DNA from: Streptomyces sp. 35G-GA-8
GTDB lineage: Bacteria; Actinomycetota; Actinomycetes; Streptomycetales; Streptomycetaceae
Assembly (NCBI RefSeq): GCF_023534745.1
Contig: NZ_JAMHJQ010000002.1
Span: forward strand, 565,783 to 629,782
DNA: 64,000 nt
Reading direction: 5' to 3'
Shown here: piece after piece, positions 19,629 to 32,301 of the stretch
How the letters are laid out: each line of letters begins with the position of its first letter
Position numbering within the stretch: position 1 is the stretch's first letter
Notes under the pieces: generated by a model
What the model saw: the letters and a program-made list of their open reading frames with translations, nothing else
Database searches by the model: none
What the model was told of the DNA's origin: nothing
Program-made: the position numbers and the translations under genes

Positions 19629-21202
19629 GGAGCGGCCTCCACCTCGGGCTTGGGATCGGTCTGCTGTACGTCGGAGAGCGTGTGCTCCACCGCCGGGTTG
19701 ACGATCTCGGTCAGCGGCTTCGGATAGACGCCCAGGAAGAGAAGCAGCGCGATCAGCGGGGTGATGACCACCAGCTCCCGGACGCGCAGATCCGGCATCG
19801 ACCTGACCTCGGCCTTCACCGGCCCGGTCATCGTGCGCTGATAGAGCACGAGGACATAGAGCGCGGCGAGGACGATGCCGATGGTGGCGATGATGCCGAT
19901 CACCGGATATCTGCTGAACGTACCGACCAGGACCAGGAACTCACTCACGAACGGCGAGAGCCCCGGCAGCGAGAGCGTCGCGAGCCCGCCGATCAGAAAC
20001 GTCCCGGCGAGAACCGGCGCGACCTTCTGCACCCCGCCGTAGTCCGCGATGAGCCGCGAGCCGCGCCGGGTGATCAGGAAGCCGGCCACCAGCATCAGCG
20101 CGGCCGTCGAGATCCCGTGGTTGACCATGTAGAGCGTGGCGCCCGACTGGCCCTGGCTGGTCATCGCGAAGATGCCCATGATGATGAAGCCGAAGTGGGA
20201 GATCGACGCGTACGCGATCAGCCGCTTCATGTCCCGCTGGCCGACCGCGAGCAGCGCGCCGTAGACGATGCTGATCAGCGCGAGCACCAGGATCACCGGG
20301 GTGGCCCACTTGGACGCCTCCGGGAAGAGCTGGAGGCAGAAGCGCAGCATCGCGAACGTGCCGACCTTGTCGACCACGGCGGTGATCAGTACGGCGACGG
20401 GCGCGGTGGCCTCGCCCATGGCGTTGGGCAGCCAGGTGTGCAGCGGCCACAGCGGCGCCTTCACCGCGAAGGCGAAGAAGAAGCCGAGGAAGAGCCATCG
20501 CTCGGTGTCGGTCGCGATGGACAGCGAGCCGTTGGCCCGCGCCTCGGCGATCTCGGAGAGCGAGAAGCTGCCCGCGACGACATAGAGCCCGATGACGGCG
20601 GCCAGCATGATCAGGCCGCCGACCAGGTTGTAGAGGAGGAACTTGACGGCGGCGTACGAGCGTTGGGTGGCCGCCGCCTCGTCCCCGCCGCTGTGGGCGC
20701 GGTCGCCGAAGCCGCCGATGAGGAAGTACATCGGGATGAGCATGGCTTCGAAGAGGATGTAGAAGAGGAAGACGTCGGTGGCCTCGAACGAGAGGATCAC
20801 CATCGCCTCGACCATCAGGATCAGCGCGAAGAAGCCCTGGGTCGGCCGCCAGCGGCGGTTCGGGTTCACCTCTTCCAGCGGGTCGGCGTCATGCCAGCCG
20901 GCCAGGATCACAAAGGGGATCAGCAGCGCGGTCAGCGCGAGGAGCGCCACCCCGATGCCGTCCACGCCCAGTTCGTAACGGACCCCGAAGTCGGAGATCC
21001 AGGCATGCGATTCGGTGAGCTGATAGCGGTCACCACCGGGCTCGAAGCGGACCACCACGACGGCGGCCAGCACGAGCGTGGCGAGCGAGAAGAACAGCGC
21101 CAGCCACTTGGCGGCGGTGCGCCGGGCGGCCGGGACGGCCGCCGTGACGATCGCGCCGACCGCGGGCAGCACGGCCGTGGCTGTCAGGAGCGGGAACGAC
21201 AT
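19625..21202 (-). CDS. nuoM: NADH-quinone oxidoreductase subunit M
   Basis: Antiporter-like membrane subunit of complex I, 525 residues. The conserved Glu region (VFLFYILFEAMLIPMYFLIGG), the Lys helix (SYAAVKFLLYNLVGG) and RDMKRLIAYASISHFGFI are present. It carries one proton path of the membrane arm. It sits between nuoL (5-bp gap) and nuoN (4-bp overlap). Confidence 0.95.
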   Translation of the reverse strand: MSFPLLTATAVLPAVGAIVTAAVPAARRTAAKWLALFFSLATLVLAAVVVVRFEPGGDRYQLTESHAWISDFGVRYELGVDGIGVALLALTALLIPFVILAGWHDADPLEEVNPNRRWRPTQGFFALILMVEAMVILSFEATDVFLFYILFEAMLIPMYFLIGGFGDRAHSGGDEAAATQRSYAAVKFLLYNLVGGLIMLAAVIGLYVVAGSFSLSEIAEARANGSLSIATDTERWLFLGFFFAFAVKAPLWPLHTWLPNAMGEATAPVAVLITAVVDKVGTFAMLRFCLQLFPEASKWATPVILVLALISIVYGALLAVGQRDMKRLIAYASISHFGFIIMGIFAMTSQGQSGATLYMVNHGISTAALMLVAGFLITRRGSRLIADYGGVQKVAPVLAGTFLIGGLATLSLPGLSPFVSEFLVLVGTFSRYPVIGIIATIGIVLAALYVLVLYQRTMTGPVKAEVRSMPDLRVRELVVITPLIALLLFLGVYPKPLTEIVNPAVEHTLSDVQQTDPKPEVEAAP

Positions 21203-21207
21203 GTCCG

Positions 21208-23103
21208 TTACACCGCCCTCATCAGCAGGGTCGCGGCGATGAGCACTGCCGTACCTCCGAACATCGAGACCGCATAGGTGCGGGCGTAGCCGTTCTGCAG
21301 CTTGCGCAGCCGGCCGGAGAGCCCGCCGAACGACGCGGCGGTGCCGTTGACCACTCCGTCGACCAGGGTGTGGTCGACATAGACCAGGGAGCGGGTGAGG
21401 TGCTCGCCGCCGCGGACCAGGACCACATGGTTGAAGTCGTCCTGGAGGAGATCGCGGCGGGCGGCGCGGGTGAGCAGCGAGCCGCGCGGGGCGGTCACCG
21501 GCACGGGCTTGCGTCCGTACATGACCCAGGCGACGGCGACCCCGATGACCAGCACGACCACGGTGGCCGTGGTGACGGTGGCCGCGCTGACCGGCGAGTT
21601 CCCGTGGGAGTATCCGGTGACGGGCTCCAGCCAGTGCACGAAGCGCTCACCGATGGCGAAGAACCCGCCGGCGAAGACCGAGCCGAAGGCCAGGATGACC
21701 ATGGGGATGGTCATGGACTTCGGGGACTCGTGCGGGTGCGGCTCGTGTCCCTTCTCATCGGGCTGCCAGCGCTTCTCGCCGAAGAACGTCAGCAGCATCA
21801 CGCGCGTCATATAGAACGCGGTGATCGCGGCGCCCAGCAGCGTGACGGCGCCGAGGATCCAGCCCTGCGTCCCGCCCTTGGCGAAGGCGGCCTCGATGAT
21901 CATGTCCTTGGAGAAGAAGCCGGACAGCCCGGGGAAGCCGATGATCGCCAGATAGCCGAGACCGAACGTGACGAACGTGACCGGCATGTACTTCCGCAGA
22001 CCGCCGTACTTCCGCATGTCGACCTCGTCGTTCATGCCGTGCATGACCGAACCGGCACCGAGGAAGAGCCCGGCCTTGAAGAAGCCGTGCGTCACCAGGT
22101 GCATGATCGCGAAGACATAGCCGATCGGGCCGAGGCCCGCCGCCAGGATCATGTACCCGATCTGCGACATCGTCGAGCCCGCGAGGGCCTTCTTGATGTC
22201 GTCCTTCGCGCAACCGACGATCGCACCGAACAGGAGCGTCACCGCGCCGACCACGACGACCACCAGCTGTGCGTCCGGCGCCGCGTTGAAGATCGCGCCG
22301 GAGCGGGTGATCAGATACACGCCCGCCGTCACCATCGTCGCCGCGTGGATCAGGGCCGAGACCGGGGTCGGGCCCTCCATCGCGTCACCGAGCCAGGACT
22401 GGAGCGGCACCTGGGCCGACTTGCCGCACGCGGCCAGCAGCAGCATCAGGCCGATCGCCGTCAGCTTGCCCTCCGTCGCGTCGCCCGTGGACGACAGCAC
22501 GGGGCCGAAGGCGAAGGTCCCGAAGGTGGTGAACATCAGCATGATCGCGATCGACAGACCCATGTCGCCGACCCGGTTGACCAGGAACGCCTTCTTGGCG
22601 GCCGTCGCCGCGCTGGGCTTGTGCTGCCAGAACCCGATGAGCAGGTACGAGGCGAGCCCCACACCCTCCCAGCCCATGTACAGCAGCAGGTAGTTGTCGG
22701 CGAGGACCAGCAGCAGCATCGCCGCCAGGAACAGGTTCAGATAGCCGAAGAAGCGGCGGCGCCGCTCGTCGTGCTCCATGTACCCGATCGAATAGATATG
22801 GATCAGCGTGCCCACGCCGGTGATCAGCAGGACGAAGGTCATCGACAGCTGGTCGAGCTGGAAGGCGATGTCCGCCTGGAACCCCTCGACGGGGATCCAG
22901 CTGAACAGATGCTGGTGCAGGGAGCGGCCTTCGCCGCTCTTGCCGAGCATGTCGCTGAAGAGCACGACACCGATCACGAAGGACGCGGCGGCCAGCAGCG
23001 TGCCGAGCCAGTGGCCCACGCGGTCGAGCCGACGGCCGCCGCACAGCAGCACCGCCGCTCCGAGCAGAGGCGCCGCGATGAGCAGCGCAATCAAGTTCTC
23101 CAC
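21208..23103 (-). CDS. nuoL: NADH-quinone oxidoreductase subunit L
   Basis: Distal antiporter-like subunit of complex I, 631 residues. About 14 helices are followed by the long C-terminal amphipathic lateral helix and terminal membrane segment. Landmarks: [60 protein letters not shown] and [12 protein letters not shown]. It lies 14 bp after nuoK. Confidence 0.96.
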   Translation of the reverse strand: MENLIALLIAAPLLGAAVLLCGGRRLDRVGHWLGTLLAAASFVIGVVLFSDMLGKSGEGRSLHQHLFSWIPVEGFQADIAFQLDQLSMTFVLLITGVGTLIHIYSIGYMEHDERRRRFFGYLNLFLAAMLLLVLADNYLLLYMGWEGVGLASYLLIGFWQHKPSAATAAKKAFLVNRVGDMGLSIAIMLMFTTFGTFAFGPVLSSTGDATEGKLTAIGLMLLLAACGKSAQVPLQSWLGDAMEGPTPVSALIHAATMVTAGVYLITRSGAIFNAAPDAQLVVVVVGAVTLLFGAIVGCAKDDIKKALAGSTMSQIGYMILAAGLGPIGYVFAIMHLVTHGFFKAGLFLGAGSVMHGMNDEVDMRKYGGLRKYMPVTFVTFGLGYLAIIGFPGLSGFFSKDMIIEAAFAKGGTQGWILGAVTLLGAAITAFYMTRVMLLTFFGEKRWQPDEKGHEPHPHESPKSMTIPMVILAFGSVFAGGFFAIGERFVHWLEPVTGYSHGNSPVSAATVTTATVVVLVIGVAVAWVMYGRKPVPVTAPRGSLLTRAARRDLLQDDFNHVVLVRGGEHLTRSLVYVDHTLVDGVVNGTAASFGGLSGRLRKLQNGYARTYAVSMFGGTAVLIAATLLMRAV

Positions 23104-23117
23104 GATTCAGCGACCCC

Positions 23118-23417
23118 TCAGAGCTTCATCAGGCTGGCGTCGTCGACCGAGGCCGAGTGGCGGGAACGGAACAGCGACACGATGATCGCGAGCCCGACCA
23201 CGACCTCCGCGGCGGCGACGACCATCGTGAAGAAGGCGATGATCTGGCCGTCGAGATTGCCGTGCATCCGGGAGAAGGCGACGAACGCGAGGTTGCAGGC
23301 GTTCAGCATCAGCTCGATGCACATGAACACCACGATCGCGTTCCGCCGGATCAGCACCCCGGCCGCGCCGATGGTGAACAACAGCGAGGCGAGATAGAGG
23401 TAGTTGACCGGATTCAT
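23118..23417 (-). CDS. nuoK: NADH-quinone oxidoreductase subunit K
   Basis: 99-residue three-helix subunit of complex I. The conserved Glu residues used for proton transfer are seen in [15 protein letters not shown] and [18 protein letters not shown]. It overlaps nuoJ by 4 bp. Confidence 0.95.
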   Translation of the reverse strand: MNPVNYLYLASLLFTIGAAGVLIRRNAIVVFMCIELMLNACNLAFVAFSRMHGNLDGQIIAFFTMVVAAAEVVVGLAIIVSLFRSRHSASVDDASLMKL

Positions 23418-24292
23418 CGCTTGACCTCCTCATCCTCGCGGCCCAGCCGCTCCGACGACCGCTGCTCCAGCGCCTTGAGGTCCGCGATGGCCTCGTTCGA
23501 CACATCGCGGATCTGCCCGCGGTCCTTCAGCGTCTTGTTGACCGTCAGCTCGGACGGGGTGCCGTCGGGCAGCAGACCGGCGATGTCCACCGCGTTGTGC
23601 CGGGCGTAGACACCGGGGGCGGGCAGCGGGGGCAGTTGCGTGCCCTTGCGTACGCGCTCCTCGGCCAGCTCCCGCTGGGTCTTGGCCCGTTCGGTCCGCT
23701 CCCGGTGCGTGAGCACCATCGCGCCGACCGACGCGGTGATCAGCAGCGCGCCGGTGATCTCGAAGGCGAACACGTACCGGGTGAAGATCAGGGCGGCCAG
23801 TCCCTCGACATTGCCGCCGGCGTTGGCCTGGCCGAGCCCGGTGAAGGAGTTCAGCGAGGCGTTGCCGATCCCGGCGATGAGCAGGACCCCGAAGCCCAGC
23901 CCGCAGGCGGCGGCCCACCAACGCTGGCCCTTCAGCGTCTCCTTGAGGGAGTCGGCGGCCGTGACACCGACGAGCATCACCACGAAGAGGAACAGCATCA
24001 TGATCGCGCCGGTGTAGACGACGATCTGCACCACGCCCAGGAAATACGCCCCGTTGGCGAGATAGAAGACCGCCAGGACGATCATCGTGGCGGCCAGGCA
24101 CAGCGCGCTGTGCACGGCCTTCTTCATCAGGATCGTGCAGAGAGCGCCGATCACGGCGACGGTGCCGAGGATCCAGAACTGGACGGCCTCACCGGTCGAG
24201 GTCGTCGTGGCGGCGGTGGTGAGAGAGGAAGCCGAGGTGAGAGAGGAAACGGGCAGGACGGACGCGAGGGAGGACGCGGCGAGCAGGCTCAT
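23414..24292 (-). CDS. nuoJ: NADH-quinone oxidoreductase subunit J
   Basis: 292-residue membrane subunit of complex I with five helices (about 30-205) including [23 protein letters not shown]. Compared with E. coli NuoJ it has an Ala/Ser/Thr N-terminal extension and about 80 extra hydrophilic C-terminal residues, both usual in actinobacteria. Overlaps nuoI by 4 bp. Confidence 0.94.
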   Translation of the reverse strand: MSLLAASSLASVLPVSSLTSASSLTTAATTTSTGEAVQFWILGTVAVIGALCTILMKKAVHSALCLAATMIVLAVFYLANGAYFLGVVQIVVYTGAIMMLFLFVVMLVGVTAADSLKETLKGQRWWAAACGLGFGVLLIAGIGNASLNSFTGLGQANAGGNVEGLAALIFTRYVFAFEITGALLITASVGAMVLTHRERTERAKTQRELAEERVRKGTQLPPLPAPGVYARHNAVDIAGLLPDGTPSELTVNKTLKDRGQIRDVSNEAIADLKALEQRSSERLGREDEEVKR

Positions 24293-24894
24293 GCACCGAC
24301 CTCCTCGTCCGTCGGCTTCTCGCCCTTGCTGACCGCGACCTGCCGGACCGTGCCCGGCGCGGCCTCGGTGACCAGCCCCCGGTAGTAGTCCTGTTCGTCG
24401 GTGCCCGGGAAGATCGAGTGCGGTGTCTCGACCATGCCTTCCTGAAGGCCCGCGAGAAGCTGCTCCTTCGTATAGATCAGGTTCTCGCGGGAGCTGTCGG
24501 CCAGCTCGAAGTCATTGGTCATCGTGAGCGCCCTGGTCGGGCAGGCCTCGATGCACAGACCGCACAGGATGCAGCGCGCGTAGTTGATCTGGTAGACGCG
24601 GCCGTAGCGCTCCCCCGGGGAGTAGCGCTCCTCGTCCGTGTTGTCCGCGCCCTCCACATAGATCGCGTCCGCCGGGCACGCCCAGGCGCACAACTCGCAG
24701 CCGATGCACTTCTCCAGCCCGTCCGGATGCCGGTTCAGCTGATGCCGGCCGTGGAAGCGCGGCGCCGTCACCTTCTGCTGTTCCGGGTACTGCTCGGTCA
24801 GCCGCTTCTTGAACATGGCCTTGAAGGTCACGCCGAAGCCGGCCACCGGATTCCGGGGGGGACGCGGGATGTCCCCCGGCGAAGAGTCAGACAC
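24289..24894 (-). CDS. nuoI: NADH-quinone oxidoreductase subunit I
   Basis: 201-residue ferredoxin-like subunit holding clusters N6a and N6b through [12 protein letters not shown] and [15 protein letters not shown] 24894 is chosen because AAAGGAGG lies 6 bases upstream and its first codons overlap the nuoH stop by 8 bp; an ATG at 24930 would add 12 residues inside nuoH. Confidence 0.95.
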   Translation of the reverse strand: MSDSSPGDIPRPPRNPVAGFGVTFKAMFKKRLTEQYPEQQKVTAPRFHGRHQLNRHPDGLEKCIGCELCAWACPADAIYVEGADNTDEERYSPGERYGRVYQINYARCILCGLCIEACPTRALTMTNDFELADSSRENLIYTKEQLLAGLQEGMVETPHSIFPGTDEQDYYRGLVTEAAPGTVRQVAVSKGEKPTDEEVGA

Positions 24895-26287
24895 TGTCAG
24901 CCTCCTTTCCGTCACTCTCGGTACCGTCACTCACAGTATTGCCCCCGCCACTGACAATCAGCTCGCGGTCACGTCGTGGCCGCCTGCGCGGTACGGGCGG
25001 CAACTCCTGTCCAGGCAGCGGCGGTACGGGGAATCCGCCCGCCATCGGGTCGAAGGCCGGGGGCTCCGGTTCGTTCGCCGCCGCGGCCTTCTCCTTCCTG
25101 TCGCGGAAGATGTCCACGACGAAGGAGAGCAGCAGGATCGCGATGACCGCCCCGAGGACGTACAGCACGATCGACTGGAAGCCGTAGTTCTCGTTGCGCA
25201 GGGCCCGTACGGTCGCGACGACCATCAGCCAGACCACCGAGACCGGGATCAGCACCTTCCAGCCGAGCTTCATCAGCTGGTCGTAGCGCACGCGCGGCAG
25301 CGTGCCGCGCAGCCAGATGAAGAAGAACAGCAGCAGCTGGACCTTGAGGACGAACCAGAGCAGCGGCCACCAGCCGTGGTTCGCGCCCTCCCAGAAGGTG
25401 GAGATCGGCCACGGGGCGCGCCAGCCGCCGAGGAAGAGCGTGGCGGCGACGGCCGAGACGGTGACCATGTTGATGTACTCGGCGAGCATGAACATCGCGA
25501 ACTTGATCGATGAGTACTCGGTGTTGAAGCCGCCGACGAGGTCGCCCTCGGACTCCGGCATGTCGAAGGGGGCGCGGTTCGTCTCGCCCACCATCGTGAC
25601 GATGTAGATGATGAAGGAGACCGGCAGCAGGATGATGTACCAGCGGTCGGCCTGGGCCTCGACGATCGCCGAGGTCGACATCGACCCCGAGTAGAGGAAC
25701 ACCGACGCGAACGCGGCGCCCATGGCGATCTCGTACGAGATCATCTGCGCGCACGAGCGCAACCCGCCGAGCAGCGGATACGTCGACCCCGACGACCAGC
25801 CCGCGAGGACGATGCCGTAGATCCCGACCGAGGCGACGGCGAGGATGTAGAGCATCGCGATCGGCAGGTCGGTCAGCTGCATCGTGGTGCGGTGGCCGAA
25901 GATCGAGACCTCGTTGCCGGCCGGGCCGAACGGGATCACGGCGATCGCCATGAACGCCGGCACCGCCGCGATGATCGGCGCGAGGACGTAGACCACCTTG
26001 TCCGCGCGCTTGACGATGATGTCTTCCTTGAACATCAGCTTGGCGCCGTCGGCGAGGGACTGGAGCATCCCCCAGGGGCCGTGCCGGTTCGGGCCGATGC
26101 GCAGCTGCATCCAGGCGACGACCTTGCGCTCCCACACGATGGCGAAGAGCACGGTCAGCAGCAGGAACGCGAAGCAGAACACCGCCTTGACGACCACGAG
26201 CCACCACGGGTCGCGGCCGAACATCGACAGGTCCTCGACGGCGAGGACCGGTCCCGGGGCCGTCGCGAGTTGGGCGAAGGCGGTCAT
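24887..26287 (-). CDS. nuoH: NADH-quinone oxidoreductase subunit H
   Basis: 466-residue quinone-channel subunit of complex I with about eight helices ([41 protein letters not shown]). It is some 140 residues longer than the E. coli protein, mainly a Pro/Arg/Glu-rich cytosolic tail after residue ~385. The true start ATG 26287 overlaps the nuoG stop (ATGA). Confidence 0.95.
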   Translation of the reverse strand: MTAFAQLATAPGPVLAVEDLSMFGRDPWWLVVVKAVFCFAFLLLTVLFAIVWERKVVAWMQLRIGPNRHGPWGMLQSLADGAKLMFKEDIIVKRADKVVYVLAPIIAAVPAFMAIAVIPFGPAGNEVSIFGHRTTMQLTDLPIAMLYILAVASVGIYGIVLAGWSSGSTYPLLGGLRSCAQMISYEIAMGAAFASVFLYSGSMSTSAIVEAQADRWYIILLPVSFIIYIVTMVGETNRAPFDMPESEGDLVGGFNTEYSSIKFAMFMLAEYINMVTVSAVAATLFLGGWRAPWPISTFWEGANHGWWPLLWFVLKVQLLLFFFIWLRGTLPRVRYDQLMKLGWKVLIPVSVVWLMVVATVRALRNENYGFQSIVLYVLGAVIAILLLSFVVDIFRDRKEKAAAANEPEPPAFDPMAGGFPVPPLPGQELPPVPRRRPRRDRELIVSGGGNTVSDGTESDGKEADSV

Positions 26288-28827
26288 GCGCGCACCTCCG
26301 GTGCTTCCGTGGCCGTGTCGCCGGGCTCGGCCGGGCCGATACGGACGAGCGTGCCGGGGCGGGAGCCGGTGTCCGCGAGGACCCCGCCGCCCGTCGAGTT
26401 GAGCGGCAGCCAGACCACCCGGTCCGGCATCTCCGTGACCTGGAGCGGGAGCGTGACCGTGCCCGATGGGCCGGTGACGGACAGCTCGTCGCCGTTCTTG
26501 ACGCCCGTCTCGGCGGCCGTCGCGGTGGAGAGCCTGGCGACCGCCGCGTGCCGGGTGCCGGCCAGCGCGTCGTCGCCCTGCTGGAGAAGACCGAGGTCGA
26601 GCAGGAGCCGGTGGCCCGCGAGTACGGCTTCGCCCTCGCCGGGCCTGGGCACCGGACGGGACGGTTCCAGCGGCTCGGTGGCGCGCGGTCCCTCCCAGTG
26701 GCCGAGCCGTTCCAGCTCGGCGCGTACGGCCCTGAGGTCGGGCAGTCCGAAGTCGCCGATCCCGTCGGCGTCCGAGGTGGCGGCGAGCGTGTCGGCCAGC
26801 ATGTGCAGCACGCGCGCGTCGCTCGGTGCCAGGCGCCGGGTCATCTGCTCCGGCTTCAGCGCGGCCTCGAACAGCCGCGCCCTGCCTTCCCAGTTGAGGA
26901 ACGTGCCCGACTTCTCCGCGACGGCGGCCACCGGGAAGACCACATCGGCCCGCTCGGTGACCTCGCTCGGCCGCAGCTCCAGCGAGACGAGGAAGCCGAC
27001 GGCGTCCAGCGCGGCCCGCGCGGACGCCGGGTCCGGCAGATCCGCGACCTCCACACCCGCGACGACCAGGGCGGTCAGCTCGCCGGTGGCGGCGGCCTCG
27101 ATGATCCGGTCGGTGTCCCGGCCGTAGGCGCGCGGCAGTTCGCTCACGCCCCAGACCGCCGCGGTCTCCTGACGCGCCCGCGGGTCGGTGGCGGGACGGC
27201 CGCCGGGCAGCAGCGACGGGAGCGCGCCCGCCTCCAGCGCGCCGCGCTCGCCGGCCCGCCTGGGGATCCACACCAGCCTCGCGCCGGTCGCGGTGGCGGC
27301 CCGCGCGGCGGCGGTGAGCCCGCCCGGCACGGCCGCCAGCCGCTCACCGACGACGATCACGGCGCCCTGCTCGCGCAGCGCCTGGGAGGCCCGTTCGCCG
27401 TCCCCTTCGAGTCCGGCGCTGACCGGATTGGCCGCCAGCGCGTCCAGCCACTCGGTCTCGGTGCCCGGCGCGGCGGGCAGCAGCGTGCCGCCGGCCTTCT
27501 CCAGACCGCGGGTGGCGTAGGTGGCCAGCGAGAACGTGCGCTGGCCGCGGTTGCGGTGCGCCTTGCGCAGCCGCAGGAAGACGCCGGGCGCCTCCTCCTC
27601 GGACTCGAAGCCCACGAGCAGCACGGCCGGAGCCTTCTCCAGCATGGTGTACGTGAGCCCCGTGCCGTCCAGGTCGCGGCCGTGGCCCGCGACATGGGCG
27701 GCCAGGAAGTCGGCCTCCTCGGTGCTGTGCACGCGCGCGCGGAAGTCGATGTCGTTGGTGTCGAGGACGACCCGGGCGAACTTGGCGTACGCGTAGGCGT
27801 CCTCAACGGTGAGCCGGCCGCCCGCGAGGACCCCCGCCCGGCCGCGCGCCGCGCTCAGACCGCGGGCCGCGGCCTCCAGCGCCTCGGGCCAGCTCGCCGG
27901 TTCGAGGACGCCGTCCCCGTTCCGTACGAGCGGGGTGGTGAGCCGGTCGGGCTTCTGCGCGTAGCGGAAGCCGAACCGCCCCTTGTCGCACAGCCACTCC
28001 TCGTTGACCTCCGGGTCATTGGCGGCCAGCCGCCTCATGACCTTGCCGCGCCGGTGGTCGGTCCGCGTGGCGCAGCCGCCCGCGCAGTGCTCGCAGACGC
28101 TCGGCGAGGACACCAGGTCGAACGGGCGGGAGCGGAAGCGGTACGCGGCCGAGGTCAGCGCCCCGACCGGGCAGATCTGGATGGTGTTCCCGGAGAAGTA
28201 CGACTCGAACGGGTCGCCCTCGCCGGTGCCGACCTGCTGGAGCGCGCCCCGCTCGATCAGCTCGATCATCGGGTCGCCCGCGATCTGGTTGGAGAAGCGC
28301 GTACAGCGCGCGCACAGCACACACCGCTCACGGTCGAGCAGCACCTGCGTGGAGATCGGGACGGGCTTCTGGAACGTGCGCTTCTTGCCCTCGAAGCGGG
28401 TGTCCGGGTCGCCGACCTGCATGGCCTGGTTCTGGAGCGGGCACTCGCCGCCCTTGTCGCAGACCGGGCAGTCCAGCGGGTGGTTGATGAGCAGCAGCTC
28501 CATCACCCCGCGCTGGGCCTTCTCGGCGACCGGCGAGGTCAGCTGCGACTTGACGACCATGCCGTCGGTGCAGGTGATGGTGCAGGAGGCCATCGGCTTG
28601 CGCTGGCCCTCCACCTCGACGATGCACTGGCGGCAGGCGCCGGCCGGGTCCAGGAGCGGGTGGTCGCAGAAGCGCGGGATCTCGATGCCGAGGAGTTCGG
28701 CGGCGCGGATGACCAGGGTCCCCTTGGGGACGGAGATCTCGATGCCGTCGATGGTCAGCGAGACCAGGTCCTCGGGCGGGACCGCCGGCTCGCCGCCGCC
28801 GGAGGGAGCGCTCGTCGTCACGGTCAT
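26284..28827 (-). CDS. nuoG: NADH-quinone oxidoreductase subunit G
   Basis: 847-residue Fe-S subunit. An N-terminal [2Fe-2S] ferredoxin domain ([22 protein letters not shown], then [13 protein letters not shown]) is followed by [4Fe-4S] ligands ([28 protein letters not shown]) and a molybdopterin-like domain. C-x2-C-x3-C (CEHCAGGC) plus a later LCDKGRF Cys are the ligands of the extra N7 cluster found in E. coli and Thermus. The rest is a degenerate, non-catalytic MopB domain. ATG 28827 overlaps nuoF by 4 bp. Confidence 0.95.
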   Translation of the reverse strand: MTVTTSAPSGGGEPAVPPEDLVSLTIDGIEISVPKGTLVIRAAELLGIEIPRFCDHPLLDPAGACRQCIVEVEGQRKPMASCTITCTDGMVVKSQLTSPVAEKAQRGVMELLLINHPLDCPVCDKGGECPLQNQAMQVGDPDTRFEGKKRTFQKPVPISTQVLLDRERCVLCARCTRFSNQIAGDPMIELIERGALQQVGTGEGDPFESYFSGNTIQICPVGALTSAAYRFRSRPFDLVSSPSVCEHCAGGCATRTDHRRGKVMRRLAANDPEVNEEWLCDKGRFGFRYAQKPDRLTTPLVRNGDGVLEPASWPEALEAAARGLSAARGRAGVLAGGRLTVEDAYAYAKFARVVLDTNDIDFRARVHSTEEADFLAAHVAGHGRDLDGTGLTYTMLEKAPAVLLVGFESEEEAPGVFLRLRKAHRNRGQRTFSLATYATRGLEKAGGTLLPAAPGTETEWLDALAANPVSAGLEGDGERASQALREQGAVIVVGERLAAVPGGLTAAARAATATGARLVWIPRRAGERGALEAGALPSLLPGGRPATDPRARQETAAVWGVSELPRAYGRDTDRIIEAAATGELTALVVAGVEVADLPDPASARAALDAVGFLVSLELRPSEVTERADVVFPVAAVAEKSGTFLNWEGRARLFEAALKPEQMTRRLAPSDARVLHMLADTLAATSDADGIGDFGLPDLRAVRAELERLGHWEGPRATEPLEPSRPVPRPGEGEAVLAGHRLLLDLGLLQQGDDALAGTRHAAVARLSTATAAETGVKNGDELSVTGPSGTVTLPLQVTEMPDRVVWLPLNSTGGGVLADTGSRPGTLVRIGPAEPGDTATEAPEVRA

Positions 28828-30185
28828 GCGTTCACCTCCAGGTGCGGGTTCCGGTCTGCCCAGACGGTGGACTTCGCGGGGTCGAAGGGGCAGCCCTTGC
28901 CGGTGATGTGCTGCTCGTACTCCTCGCGGAAGTACTTGAGCGAGGAGAAGATCGGGGACGCGGCTCCGTCGCCGAGCGCGCAGAAGGACTTGCCGTTGAT
29001 GTTGTCGGCGATGTCGTTGAGCTTGTCGAGGTCGGACAGCTGTCCCTTGCCGTCCTCGATATCGCGGAGCAACTGCACCAGCCAGTACGTCCCCTCGCGG
29101 CACGGCGTGCACTTGCCGCAGGACTCATGGGCGTAGAACTCGGTCCAGCGGGTGACGGCCCGGACGACGCAGGTGGTCTCGTCGAAGCACTGGAGGGCCT
29201 TCGTGCCGAGCATGGAGCCGGCGGCGCCCACCGCCTCGTAGTCCAGCGGGACATCGAGGTGCTCGTCGGTGAACATCGGGGTCGAGGAGCCGCCCGGTGT
29301 CCAGAACTTGAGCCGGTGGCCCGCGCGCATGCCGCCGCTCATGTCGAGCAGCTGGCGCAGGGTGACACCGAGCGGGGCCTCATACTGGCCCGGGCTGGTG
29401 ACATGGCCGCTGAGCGAGTAGAGCGTGAAGCCCGGGGACTTCTCGCTGCCCATCGACTTGAACCAGTCCTTGCCGCGGTTGAGGATCGCGGGAACGGACG
29501 CGATGGACTCGACGTTGTTCACCACGGTGGGGCAGGCGTAGAGGCCCGCCACCGCCGGGAAGGGAGGACGCAGCCGGGGCTGTCCGCGACGGCCCTCCAG
29601 GGAGTCGAGCAGCGCGGTCTCCTCACCGCAGATGTACGCGCCCGCGCCCGCGTGCACGATGACATCGAGATCGAGCCCGCTGCCCAGGATGTTCTTGCCG
29701 AGATACCCCGCCGCGTAGGCCTCGCGGACCGCTTCGTGCAGCCTGCGCAGTACGGGGACGACCTCGCCGCGCAGATAGATGAACGCGTGCTGCGAGCGGA
29801 TCGCGTAGCAGGCGATCACGATCCCCTCGATGAGGGAGTGCGGATTGGCGAAGAGGAGCGGGATGTCCTTGCAGGTGCCCGGCTCCGACTCGTCCGCGTT
29901 GACGACGAGGTAGTGCGGCTTGCCGTCGCCCTGCGGGATGAACTGCCACTTCATCCCGGTGGGGAAGCCCGCGCCGCCTCGGCCGCGCAGGCCCGAGTCC
30001 TTGACGTAGGCGATGACGTCGTCGGGCGGCATCGCGAGGGCCTTCTTGAGCCCCTCGTACCCTTCGTGGCGCTCGTAGGTCTCCAGTGTCCAGGACTCCG
30101 GCTGGTCCCAGAAGGCGGACAGGACGGGCGCGAGGATCTTCTCGGGGCTGGTCCCGTTCTCGTTGAGCGCGGCGGCCACTGTCAT
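28824..30185 (-). CDS. nuoF: NADH-quinone oxidoreductase subunit F
   Basis: 453-residue NADH- and FMN-binding subunit where electrons enter complex I. It has the Gly-rich NADH site ([14 protein letters not shown]), the FMN segment [16 protein letters not shown] and the N3 [4Fe-4S] motif [12 protein letters not shown] with a later Cys. Start ATG 30185 shares one base with the nuoE stop. Confidence 0.96.
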   Translation of the reverse strand: MTVAAALNENGTSPEKILAPVLSAFWDQPESWTLETYERHEGYEGLKKALAMPPDDVIAYVKDSGLRGRGGAGFPTGMKWQFIPQGDGKPHYLVVNADESEPGTCKDIPLLFANPHSLIEGIVIACYAIRSQHAFIYLRGEVVPVLRRLHEAVREAYAAGYLGKNILGSGLDLDVIVHAGAGAYICGEETALLDSLEGRRGQPRLRPPFPAVAGLYACPTVVNNVESIASVPAILNRGKDWFKSMGSEKSPGFTLYSLSGHVTSPGQYEAPLGVTLRQLLDMSGGMRAGHRLKFWTPGGSSTPMFTDEHLDVPLDYEAVGAAGSMLGTKALQCFDETTCVVRAVTRWTEFYAHESCGKCTPCREGTYWLVQLLRDIEDGKGQLSDLDKLNDIADNINGKSFCALGDGAASPIFSSLKYFREEYEQHITGKGCPFDPAKSTVWADRNPHLEVNA

Positions 30186-30964
30186 CACTCCCCCTCCTCG
30201 GCTGCGCCCGGCTGCGATTCGTTCTGCGGATGCGCGCCGTCCCGGGGCCGTACCACCCGCTGGGGTGCCTCGCCCTTGGCGAGCCGCAGGCCGACCAGCG
30301 ACGCGGGTCCGGCGCCGCCGGTCGCCTCGACGGCGCCGGGGCGCTCGTCGGGGAAGCCGGCGAGGATGCGCGCGGTCTCCTTGTAGGTGCACAGGGGGGC
30401 GCCGCGGGTGGGCTGGACGGTCCCTCCCTCGCGGAGGTCGTCGACGAGCCGCTTGGCGCTGTCGGGCGTCTGGTTGTCGAAGAACTCCCAGTTCACCATC
30501 ACGACCGGCGCGAAGTCGCAGGCCGCGTTGCACTCGATGTGTTCGAGGGTGACCTTGCCGTCCTCGGTCGTCTCGTTGTTGCCGACGCCGAGATGCTCCT
30601 TGAGCGCGTCGAAGATGGCGTCGCCGCCCATCACCGCGCAGAGCGTGTTGGTGCAGACGCCGACCTGGTAGTCGCCGCCCTGCTTGCGGCGGTACATGGA
30701 GTAGAACGTCGCGACGGCCGTGACCTCGGCGGTGGTCAGTTCGAGCAGCTCCGCGCAGAAGGCCATCCCCGTACGGGAGACGAACCCCTCCTCGGACTGC
30801 ACGAGGTGCAGCAGCGGGAGCAGCGCGGACCGGGAGCCGGGGTAGCGGCCGATGATCTCCTTGGCGTCCGCTTCCAGCCTGGCGCGCACATCGGCCGGGT
30901 AGTCGGGAGCGGGGAGCTGTGGCATCCCCAGGCTCACCTCTGCGTTGGGCGGTGTGGTGGTCAC
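30185..30964 (-). CDS. nuoE: NADH-quinone oxidoreductase subunit E
   Basis: 259-residue subunit with the N1a [2Fe-2S] cluster: C-x4-C ([12 protein letters not shown]) and C-x3-C ([10 protein letters not shown]). The family core ends near residue 190; the remaining ~70 residues are a hydrophilic extension common in actinobacteria. GTG 30964 overlaps the nuoD stop (GTGA). Confidence 0.95.
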   Translation of the reverse strand: MTTTPPNAEVSLGMPQLPAPDYPADVRARLEADAKEIIGRYPGSRSALLPLLHLVQSEEGFVSRTGMAFCAELLELTTAEVTAVATFYSMYRRKQGGDYQVGVCTNTLCAVMGGDAIFDALKEHLGVGNNETTEDGKVTLEHIECNAACDFAPVVMVNWEFFDNQTPDSAKRLVDDLREGGTVQPTRGAPLCTYKETARILAGFPDERPGAVEATGGAGPASLVGLRLAKGEAPQRVVRPRDGAHPQNESQPGAAEEGE

Positions 30965-32301
30965 CGGTCGACGCCTCCCATCACGGGGTCGATGGACGCG
31001 ACGGCGACGATGACGTCGGCGACCTGGCCGCCCTCGCACATCGCCGCCATGGCCTGGAGATTGGTGAAGGACGGGTCGCGGAAGTGGACCCGGTACGGGC
31101 GGGTGCCGCCGTCGGAGACGACATGCGCGCCCAGCTCGCCCTTGGGCGACTCGACGGCCGCGTACGCCTGTCCCGGCGGGACCCGGAAGCCCTCCGTCAC
31201 CAGCTTGAAGTGATGGATCAGAGCCTCCATGGACGTGCCCATGATGTTCTTGATGTGGTCGAGCGAGTTGCCCAGACCGTCGGGGCCGAGCGCCAGCTGT
31301 GCGGGCCAGGCGATCTTCTTGTCGGCGACCATCACCGGGCCCGGCTCCAGCCGGTCCAGGCACTGTTCGACGATCCGCAGCGACTGGCGCATCTCCTCCA
31401 GGCGGATGAGGAAGCGGCCGTACGCGTCGCAGGTGTCGGCGGTCGGGACCTCGAAGTCGAAGGTCTCGTAACCGCAGTACGGGTCGCTCCTGCGCAGATC
31501 GTGCGGAAGTCCGGCGGAGCGCAGGATCGGTCCTGTGGCGCCCAGCGCCATGCAGCCGGTCAGATCGAGATAGCCGACGTCCTGCATACGGGCCTTGAAG
31601 ATCGGGTTGCCGGTGGCGAGCTTGTCGTACTCCGGCAGGTTCTTCCGCAGCGTCTTCAGCAGCTCGCGCAGCTGGTCGACGGCGCCCGGGGGCAGATCCT
31701 GGGCGAGTCCGCCGGGGCGGATGAACGCGTGGTTCATCCGCAGGCCGGTGATCATCTCGTAGGCATCGAGAATCAGTTCACGATCACGGAAGCCATAGAT
31801 CATGATCGTCGTCGCGCCCAGCTCCATACCGCCGGTGGCGATACAGACGAGATGCGAGGAGAGCCGGTTCAGCTCCATCAGCAGGACGCGGATGAGCGTG
31901 GCCCGGTCCGGGATGTCGTCCTCGATGCCGAGCAGCTTCTCCACGCCCAGGCAGTACGCCGTCTCGTTGAAGAACGACGTCAGGTAATCCATGCGCGTGA
32001 CGAAGGTGGTGCCCTGCGTCCAGTTGCGGAATTCGAGGTTCTTCTCGATACCGGTGTGCAGATAGCCGATGCCGCAGCGGGCCTCGGTGACGGTCTCGCC
32101 CTCGATCTCCAGGATCAGCCGCAGCACTCCGTGGGTGGAGGGGTGCTGGGGACCCATGTTGACGACGATCCGCTCGTCGTCGGCCTTGGCCGCGGACTGG
32201 ACGACCTCGTCCCAGTCGCCACCGGTGACCGTATATACGGTGCCCTCGGTGGTCGCACGGGGCGTGGCCTGGGGTGCGTGGGGTGCGTGGGGAGCAGACA
32301 T
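30961..32301 (-). CDS. nuoD: NADH-quinone oxidoreductase subunit D
   Basis: 446-residue 49-kDa-type subunit that forms the quinone pocket with NuoB. Landmarks: [25 protein letters not shown], and [15 protein letters not shown] near the C-terminus. The first ~40 residues are a variable tail containing [10 protein letters not shown]. Overlaps nuoC by one base. Confidence 0.96.
   Translation of the reverse strand: MSAPHAPHAPQATPRATTEGTVYTVTGGDWDEVVQSAAKADDERIVVNMGPQHPSTHGVLRLILEIEGETVTEARCGIGYLHTGIEKNLEFRNWTQGTTFVTRMDYLTSFFNETAYCLGVEKLLGIEDDIPDRATLIRVLLMELNRLSSHLVCIATGGMELGATTIMIYGFRDRELILDAYEMITGLRMNHAFIRPGGLAQDLPPGAVDQLRELLKTLRKNLPEYDKLATGNPIFKARMQDVGYLDLTGCMALGATGPILRSAGLPHDLRRSDPYCGYETFDFEVPTADTCDAYGRFLIRLEEMRQSLRIVEQCLDRLEPGPVMVADKKIAWPAQLALGPDGLGNSLDHIKNIMGTSMEALIHHFKLVTEGFRVPPGQAYAAVESPKGELGAHVVSDGGTRPYRVHFRDPSFTNLQAMAAMCEGGQVADVIVAVASIDPVMGGVDR

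Noticed and set aside
12061-29136. Very long open frames opposite real genes, for example 12061-15072, 19595-21277, 21370-23397 and 26548-29136 on the plus strand
   Set aside because: They mirror well-identified minus-strand genes. Their compositions (Arg, Gly, Asp, His rich) are what GC-rich antisense frames give, and no domains are present.
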